A DNA stretch of 64,000 nt from VXYL01 sp963422285. Its GTDB lineage: Bacteria > Pseudomonadota > Gammaproteobacteria > Pseudomonadales > Azotimanducaceae. Below the pieces are notes generated by a model, which was not told where the DNA came from, searched no databases, and was given only the letters and a program-made list of their open reading frames with translations. Below are positions 17,369 through 26,327 of this stretch, one piece after another (the first letter of the stretch is position 1; every line of letters begins with the position of its first letter). Where the stretch lies: assembly GCA_963422285.2 (NCBI GenBank), contig CAXXJO010000001.1:806001-870000 (forward strand). The letters run 5' to 3'. Made by a program: the position numbers and the translations under genes.

Positions 17369-20300
17369 TCAACCGGCCGCCGCCATCCGCGCGGCCTTTT
17401 CCACGTCCACCGTGACCAGCCTTGAGACGCCCGCTTCCTGCATGGTCACGCCTAAGAGATGATCCGCCATTTCGATGGTCTGCTTGTTGTGTGTAATCAC
17501 CACGAACTGCACCTCGCTCGACATGTCATGGATGAGATCGGCGAAGCGCCCCACGTTGGTGTCGTCGAGGGATGCATCCACCTCGTCGAGCAGGCACACC
17601 GGGCTCGGATTGAGCTGAAAGATCGAGAAGATGAGCGCCACTGCGGTCATCGCCTTCTCGCCCCCGGACAACAGGTGGATGCTGGAGTTGCGCTTGCCGG
17701 GCGGTCGCGCCATCAGTGCGACGCCAGTATCGAGCCAATTCTCCCCAGTGAGTTCGAGGTACGCATGGCCGCCGCCGAAAACCTTCGGGAACAGGGTCTT
17801 CAGGTGCTCGTTGACCTGGCCGAACGTGTCCTTGAAGCGGGTGCGCGTGTCCCGGTCGATGCGCCTAATCGCGTTGCGCAAGGTGGCCAGCGCCGCTTCC
17901 AGATCCGCGTACTGGCGGTCCAGATACAGTTTGCGCTCCGACTCCATGTCGTATTCGTCGATGGCAGCGAGGTTGATCGGCCCCAGCCGGGCGATGCGGC
18001 GCTCCAGATTCGCCAACGCCTCCATCCACCGGGCGTCCGTGGCGTGCTCGGGCAAACCGGCTTGTGCCGCCTCCAAGGAGATGCCGGTTTCGGCAAGCTG
18101 GGCGCTCAAGTTGTCGCGCTCCGCGGCCAGCCGCTCTCTTTCCAGCCGGGCGCTTTCGAGTTGGGCACGTATGGTCTCCGCTTGCTGTTCCGCCTCGATC
18201 CGCCGACCGGTCAGGGTGCGGATTTCGGTTTCGATAGTCGCCATCTGCCGGCGCAAGTCCACTAGCTGGCGCTCCACGGCGAGGCGTTCTGCGAGTTTGG
18301 CTTCAAGGGCGGCCTGTCGGCCGGGTACCGCGTCTTGGATCTCGGCAATCGCCGTGCGATGTTCCTCGGCACGGGTTTCCAAATCCCGCCGCTGCGCAAG
18401 CAAGCGGTTTCGCGTCGTCTCGCTGGCGGCCAGCGAAGCCTGCAAGCTCTGGAACTCGGCCCGCCGACGGTGGTACGCGTCGCGGGCTTCGCGGGCCGAG
18501 CGGCGGGCGTGTTCCAGCTCGCTGGCATCGTCCTCGCGCAGGGCGCGCAGCCGGTCGCCCTCCGTGCGCAAACTCTCGCTGGCGACGGCGAATTCCACCA
18601 GCCGTGCCCGGCAGCCTTCCAGGCGGCCGGATTCGGCGTGGATTTGCGCTGCGACCTCCTTCCGTTCCGCGGCATTGCGCCGAACCCGGGCTCCGGCCTC
18701 TTCCATTCGTACGCGACGCACGTCGTGTTCTGTCTTGCGGCGCGAGAGCTCGGCGACAGCATCGGCGTTGCGCCTCTGCAACGACTCGCGTTCCTCTTCC
18801 TGAATCGCCAGCTGGCGGCGGCCTTGCGCCACTGCCTTGTCGTGCTCCGCCTGCCGAGCCTCGGCTACCGCCGCCACTGCTTGCCGAGCTTCCAGTTCCC
18901 GGGCGCGGCGAAGAACGCTGTCCGATTCGTCCATGCCCTTGTCCAAGCGCACCCAGTCGACACCCAGCCAGATGCCGTCGCGGGTGACGATGCTCTGCCC
19001 CGGAACCAGGCTGGAGCGATGCTGCAGGGCATCGCTCAGCGAGTCCGCGGCGAATACGCCGGCCAGCAGTGCGCCCGGAGCCCCGCGCACGAAGTCCGCC
19101 AGCGCGGGCGGGATACCGCTGGCGGCGACCGCCGGTCGCGCCTCTGCCAAGGTCACGCGACCACTCTCCAAGCTGTCGAGTTTGAGGGCGAGCGCAGCAG
19201 TATCGTCCACCATCAGGGCCTGGATGTGGCTGCCCAGCACGGCTTCCACCGCCTCCTCCCAGCCAGCCTCGACCTTCAGCTGCTCGCCAAGCCGGGGCGC
19301 GGTGCGCAATCCGCGGTCGTTCACCCACCGCGCCACCGCCTGTGCCGAAGATGCGTCGCGCCCCAGCGCTGCTTCCTGAACCGCGGCCAGGGCCGCCAGC
19401 TCCCGGCGTTGGTGCTGGGCTTCGTCCCGAGCTTCGTCCCGGTCCTGTTCGCGCTCGACAATCTGCTGGCGGGCGTCCGCGACCCCTTGGCCGTTGGCCG
19501 CGACGGCCGCGGCGAGGGCGGCTGCGCGACGCTGGGATTCGTCGATCTGTCGTGCCAGCTCCTCGATGTCGGCATCGACCACGATGGCGGGTTCGGCGTC
19601 GAGCCTCGAAGTGCGCGCATGAAGGCTGCGCAGCACCTGCTCGCCATGCTCGATGCGGCTTTGTTGGATATGGGTTTCACGGTCGTTGTCCGCGACGCGG
19701 TTGCGGAAATCTTCCCAGGCCCGCTGCCGGACGCGAACGCGGCCTTCGACGTCGTCGAGACGGGCCATGGCGACCCCGTCGTCGGCTTCGCCCCTAGCCA
19801 GCGCTGGCTTTCCTGCCGCGATGCGCTCCTTCAAGTCGGCGATTCGCGCCGTGTCCGCATCGAGCTGGGCGGCGGCCTCCTGCTGGCGGCTAGCCAAGGC
19901 TTGGATGTCTCGACCGAGCTGATCCACGCGCTCGCGGTCGAAGCGGATCGCTTCCTCCAAGCTGGAGACGCTGGCACCGAAATCGTAGTAGCGCTTCTGG
20001 ACGGCGCTGAGCTCGTCGCCGCGCTTGGCGTGGGCGGCTCGACCTTTCTCCAAGGCCGTCTCGACGGCTTGGCGCTGGCTGGACGCATGGGCATGCTCCA
20101 CTGCCAGCGTCTTGGCCCGGGCCTCGCGTTCTTGCAGTTGGAGGCCCGCCGCGGCAAGGCGGATGGCGTACAGTTCGGCAGTGCGTTGGCGCTCTTCCTC
20201 CTTGAGATCGCGGTAGCGCTGCGCGGCCTGGGCTTGGCGCTTGAGGTGGGCTAGACGGCGCGCCAGCTCGTCGCGGATATCGGCCAAGCGTTCGAGATTC

Positions 20301-20881
20301 TCGACGGTGTGGCCGATGCGGTTCTGGGTCTCTCGGCGACGTTCCTTGTACTTGGAGATGCCAGCGGCTTCTTCCAGATAGGCGCGCAGCGCCTCAGGCT
20401 TGGCCTCCACCAGTTCGGAGATCATGCCTTGCTCGATGATCGAGTAGCTGCGCGGCCCGAAGCCGGTGCCTAGGAAAACATCGGCGATGTCGCGACGGCG
20501 GCAACGGCTGCCGTTCAGAGAGTAGACGGACTGTGCATCGCGGCTGACCTCGCGGCGCACGGCGATTTCCGCGTAGGAGGCGAACCTGCCGTCTCCCAGC
20601 TGGCCGCCGGCGCGGCCGTCGCGGTTGTCGAAGAGTAGTTCGATGGACGCCAGCGAGGTGGGCTGGCGGGACGTGGAGCCGTTGAAGATGACGTCGGTGA
20701 GCGCCTCGCCGCGCAGCTGGCGAGCCGAGCTTTCGCCCATCACCCAACGCACCGCATCGACGATGTTCGACTTGCCGCAGCCGTTGGGGCCGACCACGGC
20801 GCTTCGATTTCCAGGCAGAACGACCGTCGTCGGATCGACGAAGGACTTGAACCCGGCAAGCTTGATTTCCTTCAGGCGCAT
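17369..20881 (-). CDS. smc: Chromosome segregation protein SMC
   Basis: The 1170-residue protein is full length. Walker A GPNGCGKSN is at about 32-40, in the N-terminal head. Two long coiled-coil arms flank a hinge (about 515-640). The C-terminal head has the ABC signature LSGGEKAMTAVALIFS and Walker B PVCLLDEVDASLDD. It compacts and segregates chromosomes as a dimer with ScpAB kleisin. It is followed by zipA and ligA. Confidence 0.97.
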   Translation of the reverse strand: MRLKEIKLAGFKSFVDPTTVVLPGNRSAVVGPNGCGKSNIVDAVRWVMGESSARQLRGEALTDVIFNGSTSRQPTSLASIELLFDNRDGRAGGQLGDGRFASYAEIAVRREVSRDAQSVYSLNGSRCRRRDIADVFLGTGFGPRSYSIIEQGMISELVEAKPEALRAYLEEAAGISKYKERRRETQNRIGHTVENLERLADIRDELARRLAHLKRQAQAAQRYRDLKEEERQRTAELYAIRLAAAGLQLQEREARAKTLAVEHAHASSQRQAVETALEKGRAAHAKRGDELSAVQKRYYDFGASVSSLEEAIRFDRERVDQLGRDIQALASRQQEAAAQLDADTARIADLKERIAAGKPALARGEADDGVAMARLDDVEGRVRVRQRAWEDFRNRVADNDRETHIQQSRIEHGEQVLRSLHARTSRLDAEPAIVVDADIEELARQIDESQRRAAALAAAVAANGQGVADARQQIVEREQDRDEARDEAQHQRRELAALAAVQEAALGRDASSAQAVARWVNDRGLRTAPRLGEQLKVEAGWEEAVEAVLGSHIQALMVDDTAALALKLDSLESGRVTLAEARPAVAASGIPPALADFVRGAPGALLAGVFAADSLSDALQHRSSLVPGQSIVTRDGIWLGVDWVRLDKGMDESDSVLRRARELEARQAVAAVAEARQAEHDKAVAQGRRQLAIQEEERESLQRRNADAVAELSRRKTEHDVRRVRMEEAGARVRRNAAERKEVAAQIHAESGRLEGCRARLVEFAVASESLRTEGDRLRALREDDASELEHARRSAREARDAYHRRRAEFQSLQASLAASETTRNRLLAQRRDLETRAEEHRTAIAEIQDAVPGRQAALEAKLAERLAVERQLVDLRRQMATIETEIRTLTGRRIEAEQQAETIRAQLESARLERERLAAERDNLSAQLAETGISLEAAQAGLPEHATDARWMEALANLERRIARLGPINLAAIDEYDMESERKLYLDRQYADLEAALATLRNAIRRIDRDTRTRFKDTFGQVNEHLKTLFPKVFGGGHAYLELTGENWLDTGVALMARPPGKRNSSIHLLSGGEKAMTAVALIFSIFQLNPSPVCLLDEVDASLDDTNVGRFADLIHDMSSEVQFVVITHNKQTIEMADHLLGVTMQEAGVSRLVTVDVEKAARMAAAG

Positions 20882-20965
20882 TCAAATAACGACAGAATCC
20901 CTTGTCGTGCGTGGCGCAGTGTAACCCAATCCCGACGTGATGCGACTATAACTGCGAATGGCGAA

Positions 20966-21406
20966 TCAATACGAATCGGCCGCCTCGCTGGCGACGCTGC
21001 CCTCGAGTTCCGGCGGCATGTAGTTCTCGTCGTGCTTGGCGAGCACCTCCTTGGCTCGGAACACGCCGTCGGCACCCAGGCGGCCGGTTACCAGAGTGCC
21101 CTGGCCTTCGCGGAACAGGCCCGGTAGTATGCCGGTATAGACCACCTTGAAGTCGTGACCGCGGTAGTCCGTCAGCGCGAAGCGGACGCCGAGGCCGGTA
21201 TCGTCGTGCATCACGCTGCCGTCCACCACCATGCCGCCGGCGCGGATATCGACGTCTACTGGCGCTTCGCCGCCCACCACCTTGGCTGGCTCGTAGAACA
21301 GGTTGATGTTCTCCTCCAAGGCCAGCAGCACCAAGCCAAGAGTGGCCGCGGCGCCGCCAAGCACGAACAGCACCGCAGCAAGCCGTTGGCGGCGCCCAGA
21401 CCTCAT
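20966..21406 (-). CDS. ccmE: Heme chaperone CcmE
   Basis: The 146-residue protein has a membrane anchor (LAAVLFVLGGAAATLGLVLLAL) and the periplasmic beta-barrel of CcmE. The heme-binding histidine is His125 in AKHDENYMPPE, and PGLFREGQG is also conserved. The ATG at 21406 overlaps the ccmD stop (ATGA), which sets the start against a longer open frame. CcmE receives heme from CcmABCD and passes it to the CcmFH ligase. The gene downstream is smc; no ccmF, ccmG or ccmH follows here. Confidence 0.95.
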   Translation of the reverse strand: MRSGRRQRLAAVLFVLGGAAATLGLVLLALEENINLFYEPAKVVGGEAPVDVDIRAGGMVVDGSVMHDDTGLGVRFALTDYRGHDFKVVYTGILPGLFREGQGTLVTGRLGADGVFRAKEVLAKHDENYMPPELEGSVASEAADSY

Positions 21407-21558
21407 CTCTCGTCCTCCCGGCGGCGTTGCAGGCGGCGCACCAGGGTGCGCATGGCGACCAGCGGCCAAGCGCCGATGGCCGCCAGCGCCACCAAGCTCA
21501 GGCCGTAGGCGCTCCACACGTAGACGCCGTGCCCGCCCATGGCCAGGAAATCCGTCAT
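21403..21558 (-). CDS. ccmD: Heme exporter subunit CcmD
   Basis: This 51-residue protein has one membrane helix followed by a basic tail (RTLVRRLQRRREDER). The opening FLAMGGHGVYVWSAYGLSL is typical of CcmD, which stabilises the CcmABC-CcmE complex. It lies five bases after ccmC and overlaps ccmE. Confidence 0.9.
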   Translation of the reverse strand: MTDFLAMGGHGVYVWSAYGLSLVALAAIGAWPLVAMRTLVRRLQRRREDER

Positions 21559-21563
21559 CGCAG

Positions 21564-22343
21564 CTATCCTTCCCGCACCTTCGGCAGCGGCCCGCGGACG
21601 CCTCGATCCAGCCAGTCCCGCACCCAGCGGGCGTCGGCTTCGCGTTCCAGGATGCATACGCGCAACGCGGCGATCACCGCGCCGGCGACGAAGCAGTAGT
21701 AGCCCAGGGCATTGAGCCCCAACGGCCACAAGAACACCACCGCGATGGCGGGCTGCTCGCCCAAGGTGATGCTGGCCGGCTGGTGCAGGGTGGAGAACCA
21801 CTCCACCGAGTATTTGATGACCGGAATGTTGACGACGCCGACCACGGCGAGCAGCGCAACCGCCCGCGCCGCCGGCTCGGGCCGAGCAATGGCCTGACGC
21901 AGCGCCACCAAGCCGAAAAACAACAGCAGCAGGAGGAGCGTCGACACCGTGCGCGCATCCCACACCCAGCCCTTGCCCCAGGTGGGCATGCCCCAGACGA
22001 TGCCGGTGGCCAGGGCGGCGGCAGTGACCGCCAAGCCGACGGGAGCGGCGGCGGCGATGAGCATGTCCGCCATCTTCATCCGCCACACCAGGAACACCAG
22101 CCCGGCGACGGCGATGGCGACATAGATCGTCTGCGCCAAGGACACCGCCGGGACGTGGACGAACAGGATGCGAAAGCTGTCGCCTTGGTAGCGCTCCGGG
22201 GGCACGAAGCCGAGACCCCAAGTGGAACCGACCAGGACGAGCGCGGCGCCGACGAGGTACAGGCCGATCATCCAGCGTCGCGAGCCGGCGAAGAACCAGC
22301 GCGGCGATCCCATCTTGTGGAAGGTGTTCCTGATCCATCCCAT
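21564..22343 (-). CDS. ccmC: Heme exporter permease CcmC
   Basis: The 259-residue integral membrane protein has about six helices and the tryptophan-rich heme-handling motif of the family, WGKGWVWDARTVSTLLL, at about 120-136. Histidines flank it in VHVPAVSLA and FSTLHQPASI, the positions of the external heme ligands. CcmC delivers heme to CcmE in the periplasm. It is six bases from ccmB upstream and five from ccmD downstream. Confidence 0.95.
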   Translation of the reverse strand: MGWIRNTFHKMGSPRWFFAGSRRWMIGLYLVGAALVLVGSTWGLGFVPPERYQGDSFRILFVHVPAVSLAQTIYVAIAVAGLVFLVWRMKMADMLIAAAAPVGLAVTAAALATGIVWGMPTWGKGWVWDARTVSTLLLLLLFFGLVALRQAIARPEPAARAVALLAVVGVVNIPVIKYSVEWFSTLHQPASITLGEQPAIAVVFLWPLGLNALGYYCFVAGAVIAALRVCILEREADARWVRDWLDRGVRGPLPKVREG

Positions 22344-22349
22344 GGCGGT

Positions 22350-23009
22350 TCAATAGTCCTGGCCGATGGCGAGCGCCTTGCCCACTGCGAAGGGCGCTGC
22401 GGTAGCCGACGCAGCGAGCAGGGCGGCCAGCCACAATAAGGCAAAAGCGGTTTCGCCGCCAGCCGCCGCGGTGCTTGCGCTGGCGCCGAAGATCAGCACC
22501 GGCACATAGAAAGGCATGACCAGAATGGACAGCAGCAGACCGCCTTGGCCAGTGCCGACGGTGAGTGCCGCGCCGATGGCACCGATCAGCGTCAGCGTCG
22601 GCGTACCCAGCAGCAGCGACAGCGCCAGAACCTCGATGCCTACCAGCGAACCATGCAGCAGATAGGCGGCCAGCGGGCTCAGCAGCACCACCGGCAGGCT
22701 GGACAATACCCAGTGCGCCGCCAGCTTGCCGAGGACGGCCACGAACAAGGGCCGAGCATGGATCAGCATCTGCTCCAGAGTGCCGTCTTCGCCGTCGCGC
22801 CGGAATACGCTCTCCATCGCCAGGACGTTGGCAAACAAAGCCAGTATCCAGACGGTGCCGGGAGCGCTCTCGCCCAAGGCATCCGCGCCCGTGCCAAGGC
22901 CCAGCAGCAGCACCGCAAGCGCGAAGAAGACCAGCGGGCTCGCGGCATCGGAACGGTTGCGCATGGCCACCAGGAGGTCGCGCCGGAACTGCGTCAGCAG
23001 GATGCTCAC
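22350..23009 (-). CDS. ccmB: Heme exporter permease CcmB
   Basis: The 219-residue protein starts at GTG 23009, which overlaps the ccmA stop as GTGA. It has six hydrophobic segments and the family motif MESVFRRDGEDGTLEQMLI. It forms the ABC complex with CcmA. The same frame is open further upstream but that part is antiparallel noise over ccmA. Confidence 0.93.
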   Translation of the reverse strand: MSILLTQFRRDLLVAMRNRSDAASPLVFFALAVLLLGLGTGADALGESAPGTVWILALFANVLAMESVFRRDGEDGTLEQMLIHARPLFVAVLGKLAAHWVLSSLPVVLLSPLAAYLLHGSLVGIEVLALSLLLGTPTLTLIGAIGAALTVGTGQGGLLLSILVMPFYVPVLIFGASASTAAAGGETAFALLWLAALLAASATAAPFAVGKALAIGQDY

Positions 23010-23668
23010 GGGCCTAGCGTCACGATGCGGGTTGCCGGCAAGGAGGACGACGCACTTCCGCCCGCCGGAGACGAAAGCGCACGGTGGGTAGCACAGACCA
23101 CGGCGCCGCCATCGGCGCGATGGTCGGCGACGAGTTCGCGCACCAGGGTGCTGCCGGCGTCGTCCAGCGCCGTCAACGGTTCGTCGAGCAGCCAGAGTTC
23201 GGTTTGGCAGACGAGCAGACGAGCCAGAGCGGCGCGACGCTGCTGCCCGGCGGACAGCGTGCCGCACAGATCGTGGCGCGCGGCACCGACGCCGAGACGC
23301 GACAGTGCCGCATCGAGCGCAGCCGCAGCCGCTTTCTCTCCGCGCAGACCGACGAGCCAGCGGACGTTCTCCAGCGGCGTCATGCGAGCGCTGACGCCGA
23401 GCTTGTGGCCTAGATAGTCCATGTCCACCCGCCGTTCGACACGACCGGCCTGGGGTTCGAGCAAGCCTGCGAGGCAACGCAGCAAGGTGCTCTTGCCGCT
23501 GCCGTTGGAACCCCGGATTTCCACCAGGTCGCCGGCTTTCACGACGAGGTCGAGGTCGCGGAACAGCCGCCGACCGCCGACGGTGCAGGCGAGTTTCTCG
23601 GCCACGAGCAGAGACGCCTCGGCGGCGGAACGGGAAGGGGAGTCCCACGCTGGGAGATCGTCTTTCAC
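23006..23668 (-). CDS. ccmA: Heme exporter ATPase CcmA
   Basis: Seen: Walker A RGSNGSGKST, signature LSAGQQRRAALARLL, Walker B LWLLDEPLTALDD and switch VVCATHRAL. The start is uncertain. I prefer GTG 23668, giving 220 residues with an N-terminal extension before LLVAEKLACTV. An ATG at 23752 would begin inside the adjacent MITE and add a 28-residue tail. CcmA powers release of heme-loaded CcmE. It is first in the ccmABCDE operon, so its promoter must lie in or beyond the MITE at 23721-23859. Confidence 0.92.
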   Translation of the reverse strand: MKDDLPAWDSPSRSAAEASLLVAEKLACTVGGRRLFRDLDLVVKAGDLVEIRGSNGSGKSTLLRCLAGLLEPQAGRVERRVDMDYLGHKLGVSARMTPLENVRWLVGLRGEKAAAAALDAALSRLGVGAARHDLCGTLSAGQQRRAALARLLVCQTELWLLDEPLTALDDAGSTLVRELVADHRADGGAVVCATHRALSSPAGGSASSSLPATRIVTLGP

Positions 23669-23720
23669 CCAGGAGACGTGTTCTTGCGACGGCGATGGGA
23701 GTGTAGCGCACCGCCTGATG

Positions 23721-23859
23721 GGTAGTGGCTCAATTTGAATCCGTGTCGTCATGCTACGCCATGCAACCACAAGAGGCAGGGGTAGAGGACGCTATCGGAT
23801 GCCCTATGAGTGGCAGCCGCAGTAGCACGGCTCATCCAATTTCAAACCAACGCACCACC
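23721..23859 (-). mobile_element. MITE-like element, copy E
   Basis: A 139-bp element with imperfect terminal inverted repeats. The left end GGTAGTGGCTCAATTTGAA (23721-23739) matches the reverse complement of the right end, GGTGGTGCGTTGGTTTGAA (23841-23859). The interior matches the other copies (a conserved TCTTGTGGTTGC segment and a GCATGACGACA block next to one end). It sits directly upstream of ccmA. No convincing target duplication flanks it. Confidence 0.8.
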
Positions 23860-23864
23860 GCCGG

Positions 23865-24007
23865 GGTAGTGCGTCAGTTTGAATCATTGTTGCCGCGCTG
23901 AACCAGCCAATCACAAGATGTAGAGATGGGAAAGCTCACTAACAACTGCATGTAGTGGTGGCGTAATGATGCGGTCCATCCGAATTTCAAACCGGACCAC
24001 CACCACC
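23865..24007 (-). mobile_element. MITE-like element, copy F
   Basis: The element is about 143 bp. The left end GGTAGTGCGTCAGTTTGAA starts at 23865 and the right end contains TTCAAACCGGACCACCACC (23986-24004). It is bounded by an exact 8-bp duplication ACCGCCGG (23857-23864 and 24008-24015). The left duplication overlaps the last three bases of copy E, so F inserted at the edge of E. Confidence 0.8.
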
Positions 24008-24081
24008 ACCGCCGGCGTTGCGTTGACAAGAGACGGCCGCAGGCGTGTCTTCAAGATCGGTTCCGCAGCGGATCGTCGATC

Positions 24082-25132
24082 ATGCACCTCCGCCTGTTCT
24101 TGCTGTTTCTCGCTGCCGGCATCGCGTCCGGCGCAACGGCCGGCCCGGAGGATAGGGCTCGGCTGACGCTCGAAGCAGGGTGCTGACCCCGGAGCAGGCC
24201 GCATCCCTGGAAGACGGACGGCAACAAGACCCGCACGACGTGCGTTCCCGCTCCCTGTTGCTGGCGCATTACTCCACCCAGCCCGGCGGATTTCTCTCGC
24301 ACCGCGAGCAGAGGTGCAAGCACATCCTCTGGCTGATCCGCAATGCGCCGGAGGCGGCTGTGCTGGCTCTCCCGCACGGACGCATGCTGACGTTGGACGT
24401 CGAAGCAGCGGAAGACTATCTGAGCGCCCAGAAAGCCTGGCTCGGGCACATTGCTCAAGATTGCAACAACGTGGTGCTGCTCGAAAACGCGGTGGAGTTT
24501 TCAAAATCCATAACCAGAATGTCGCCATCGAGCTTCTTCAACGCTTGCAGGCGCTGGACGCCAACAACTTCAAGTGGCCCATGGAACTCGGGCTGCTCTA
24601 TCGGCGTAAGCCGGAACCGGAGGCCGCGGCCAAGGCGCTGCCGCAGTTCGAACGGGCATACGCCCTGGCCGGCGGCCAAGGCGCTGCCGCAGCTCGAACG
24701 GGCATACTCCTTGGCCGAAGGCCGATATCGCGGCGTGGCGGCGGCGCAAGCCGGCCGCGCGGCCTTGACTGCTGGCGAGCAGGAAACAGCTCGCGCATAC
24801 GCCGAGATCATGCTGTCGTCAAACCTGGGGACGGTAGGAGCATTCACCACGGCAACCTCACCCTGGGCCGCTTGGCGCTGGCCGAAGGAGACATCCAGGA
24901 AGCAGCGCGTCGCCTGCTCGAGACGGGCAGAACCCCGGGAGGCCGGGCACTCCGTTCGTTCGGTCCCAACGTGGCGCTGGCGAAACATCTGCTCGAGGCG
25001 AGCGAAACCTAGGCCGTACTGGACTATCTGCGCCTCGTGTCGAAGTTCTGGCCGAAAGAGAAGCTCAAGGACTGGATCGCCTTGGTCGAGGCCGCACGGA
25101 CGCCGGATTTCGGCGCCAATCTCCTTAACTAG
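24082..25132 (+). pseudogene. Secreted TPR-like protein, decayed
   Basis: A signal peptide is readable from ATG 24082 (LRLFLLFLAAGIASGATAG). Helical-repeat sequence then appears piecewise in two other frames: VLTPEQAASLEDGRQQD, then VAIELLQRLQALDANNFKWP, then AKALPQLERAYSLAEGRYRG, then HHGNLTLGRLALAEGD. There are at least four frame changes, and a TAG at 25010-25012 precedes a further readable tail ending in PDFGANLLN at 25132. One frame change is caused by a 46-bp imperfect tandem duplication at about 24626-24718. The ancestral protein was probably about 340 residues and exported. Clearly inactivated. Confidence 0.75.
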
Positions 25133-25365
25133 CGACCCGCAGGATGTTTGCGGTCGGGGGGCCTCGTCGCGCTATCGGGCTAGCTCCACGACGACGGACA
25201 GCGAGAGGGTTGACGATTCCACCTAGCGGCACGAGTTCGGCACTCTGCCGCACGGCTTGTCCAACGAGCTGCCAGGGAAGGTCTGGCCAAGTTCTTTTCA
25301 GGTCGATGGGCTGCAACCTTGCCAAGTAGGCGTCGAGGGCTTAATCAGACCTTCCCCGGGCCCGG
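25133..25365. other. Intergenic region with an 11-bp inverted repeat
   Basis: No gene is recognised. GGGAAGGTCTG (25275-25285) and CAGACCTTCCC (25346-25356) form a perfect inverted repeat 60 bases apart, lying between a decayed gene and the ttcA stop. It might act as a transcript-end structure; there is no T-run. Confidence 0.35.
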
Positions 25366-26322
25366 TCAGGCCCCGTAGCCATCCCGCCGGGACGATCCAG
25401 CTCCTCCGGGCCGCATTCCCCGCTGCGTCACGTCCCGCACGGGCATCAGATCCACTGTTCGCCGCAAGCTCTCGAAGTCCATCAGCGCGGCATCGCCCAA
25501 GTGGCTGGGCGTCACGCGGCGCAAGGCGCGGGCGATGTTGTCCACTCGGCCAGGCTCGGCGGCGTCCCATTCGGCGAGCATGGTCTTGATCACCCGTCGC
25601 TGCAGGTTGTCCTGGGCACCGCACAGGTCGCAGGGAATGATGGGATGGCCCTGGTAGCGGGACCAGCGGGCGATGTCGCGCTCGCGTGCGTAGTACAGCG
25701 GGCGGATGACGATGTGGGCACCGTCGTCGGAGAGCAGCTTCGGCGGCATGGCCTTCATCCGGCCGCCGTGGAACAGGTTGAGGAACAGCGTCTCCACGGC
25801 ATCGTCGGCGTGATGGCCGAGGGCGATCTTGGTGGCGCCGATGCGGGTGGCGAACGTGTACAGTACGCCCCGTCGCAACCGCGAGCAGACCGGGCAGTAG
25901 GTCTTGCCCGCCGGCGTCAGCGCCTTGACGACGGCGTAGGTGTTCTCTTCGACGACATGGTATTCGATGCCGAGGCCATCAAGGTAGGCCGGCAGCACGT
26001 GGGCCGGGAAGTTCGGCTGCTTCTGGTCCAGGTTGACGGCGATGATGTCGAACGCCACCGGCGCGTTGCGCTTGAGGGACAGCAGCATGTCCAGCAGGGT
26101 ATAGGAGTCCTTGCCGCCGGAGAGACAGGCCATGATGCGGTCGCCGGCCTCGATCATGCCGTAGTCGGCCACCGCCTGGCCCGTCAGCCGTCGCAGCTTC
26201 CTGCCGAGCTTGTTCTGCTGCGCGCTGGTTTTCCCGACGCGGAAGGATGAGGGCGAGCCGGTCGGGTTTCCTGGCCGGACGGGGCCCTGCCTGCTGGTTT
26301 GCGGTGCAACTCCGCCGGCCAT
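25366..26322 (-). CDS. ttcA: tRNA 2-thiocytidine(32) synthetase TtcA
   Basis: From ATG 26322 the protein has 318 residues. The PP-loop CLSGGKDSYTLLDML (67-81) binds ATP. The cysteine pairs CPVC (143-146) and CDLC (231-234) hold the iron-sulfur cluster, and GHHADDAVETLFLNLFHGG is diagnostic of the family. TtcA replaces O2 of cytidine 32 in certain tRNAs with sulfur. The first ~30 residues are poorly conserved and the start could be later. It lies a few bases after the ABC permease on the same strand. Confidence 0.93.
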   Translation of the reverse strand: MAGGVAPQTSRQGPVRPGNPTGSPSSFRVGKTSAQQNKLGRKLRRLTGQAVADYGMIEAGDRIMACLSGGKDSYTLLDMLLSLKRNAPVAFDIIAVNLDQKQPNFPAHVLPAYLDGLGIEYHVVEENTYAVVKALTPAGKTYCPVCSRLRRGVLYTFATRIGATKIALGHHADDAVETLFLNLFHGGRMKAMPPKLLSDDGAHIVIRPLYYARERDIARWSRYQGHPIIPCDLCGAQDNLQRRVIKTMLAEWDAAEPGRVDNIARALRRVTPSHLGDAALMDFESLRRTVDLMPVRDVTQRGMRPGGAGSSRRDGYGA

Positions 26323-26327
26323 TGGCG

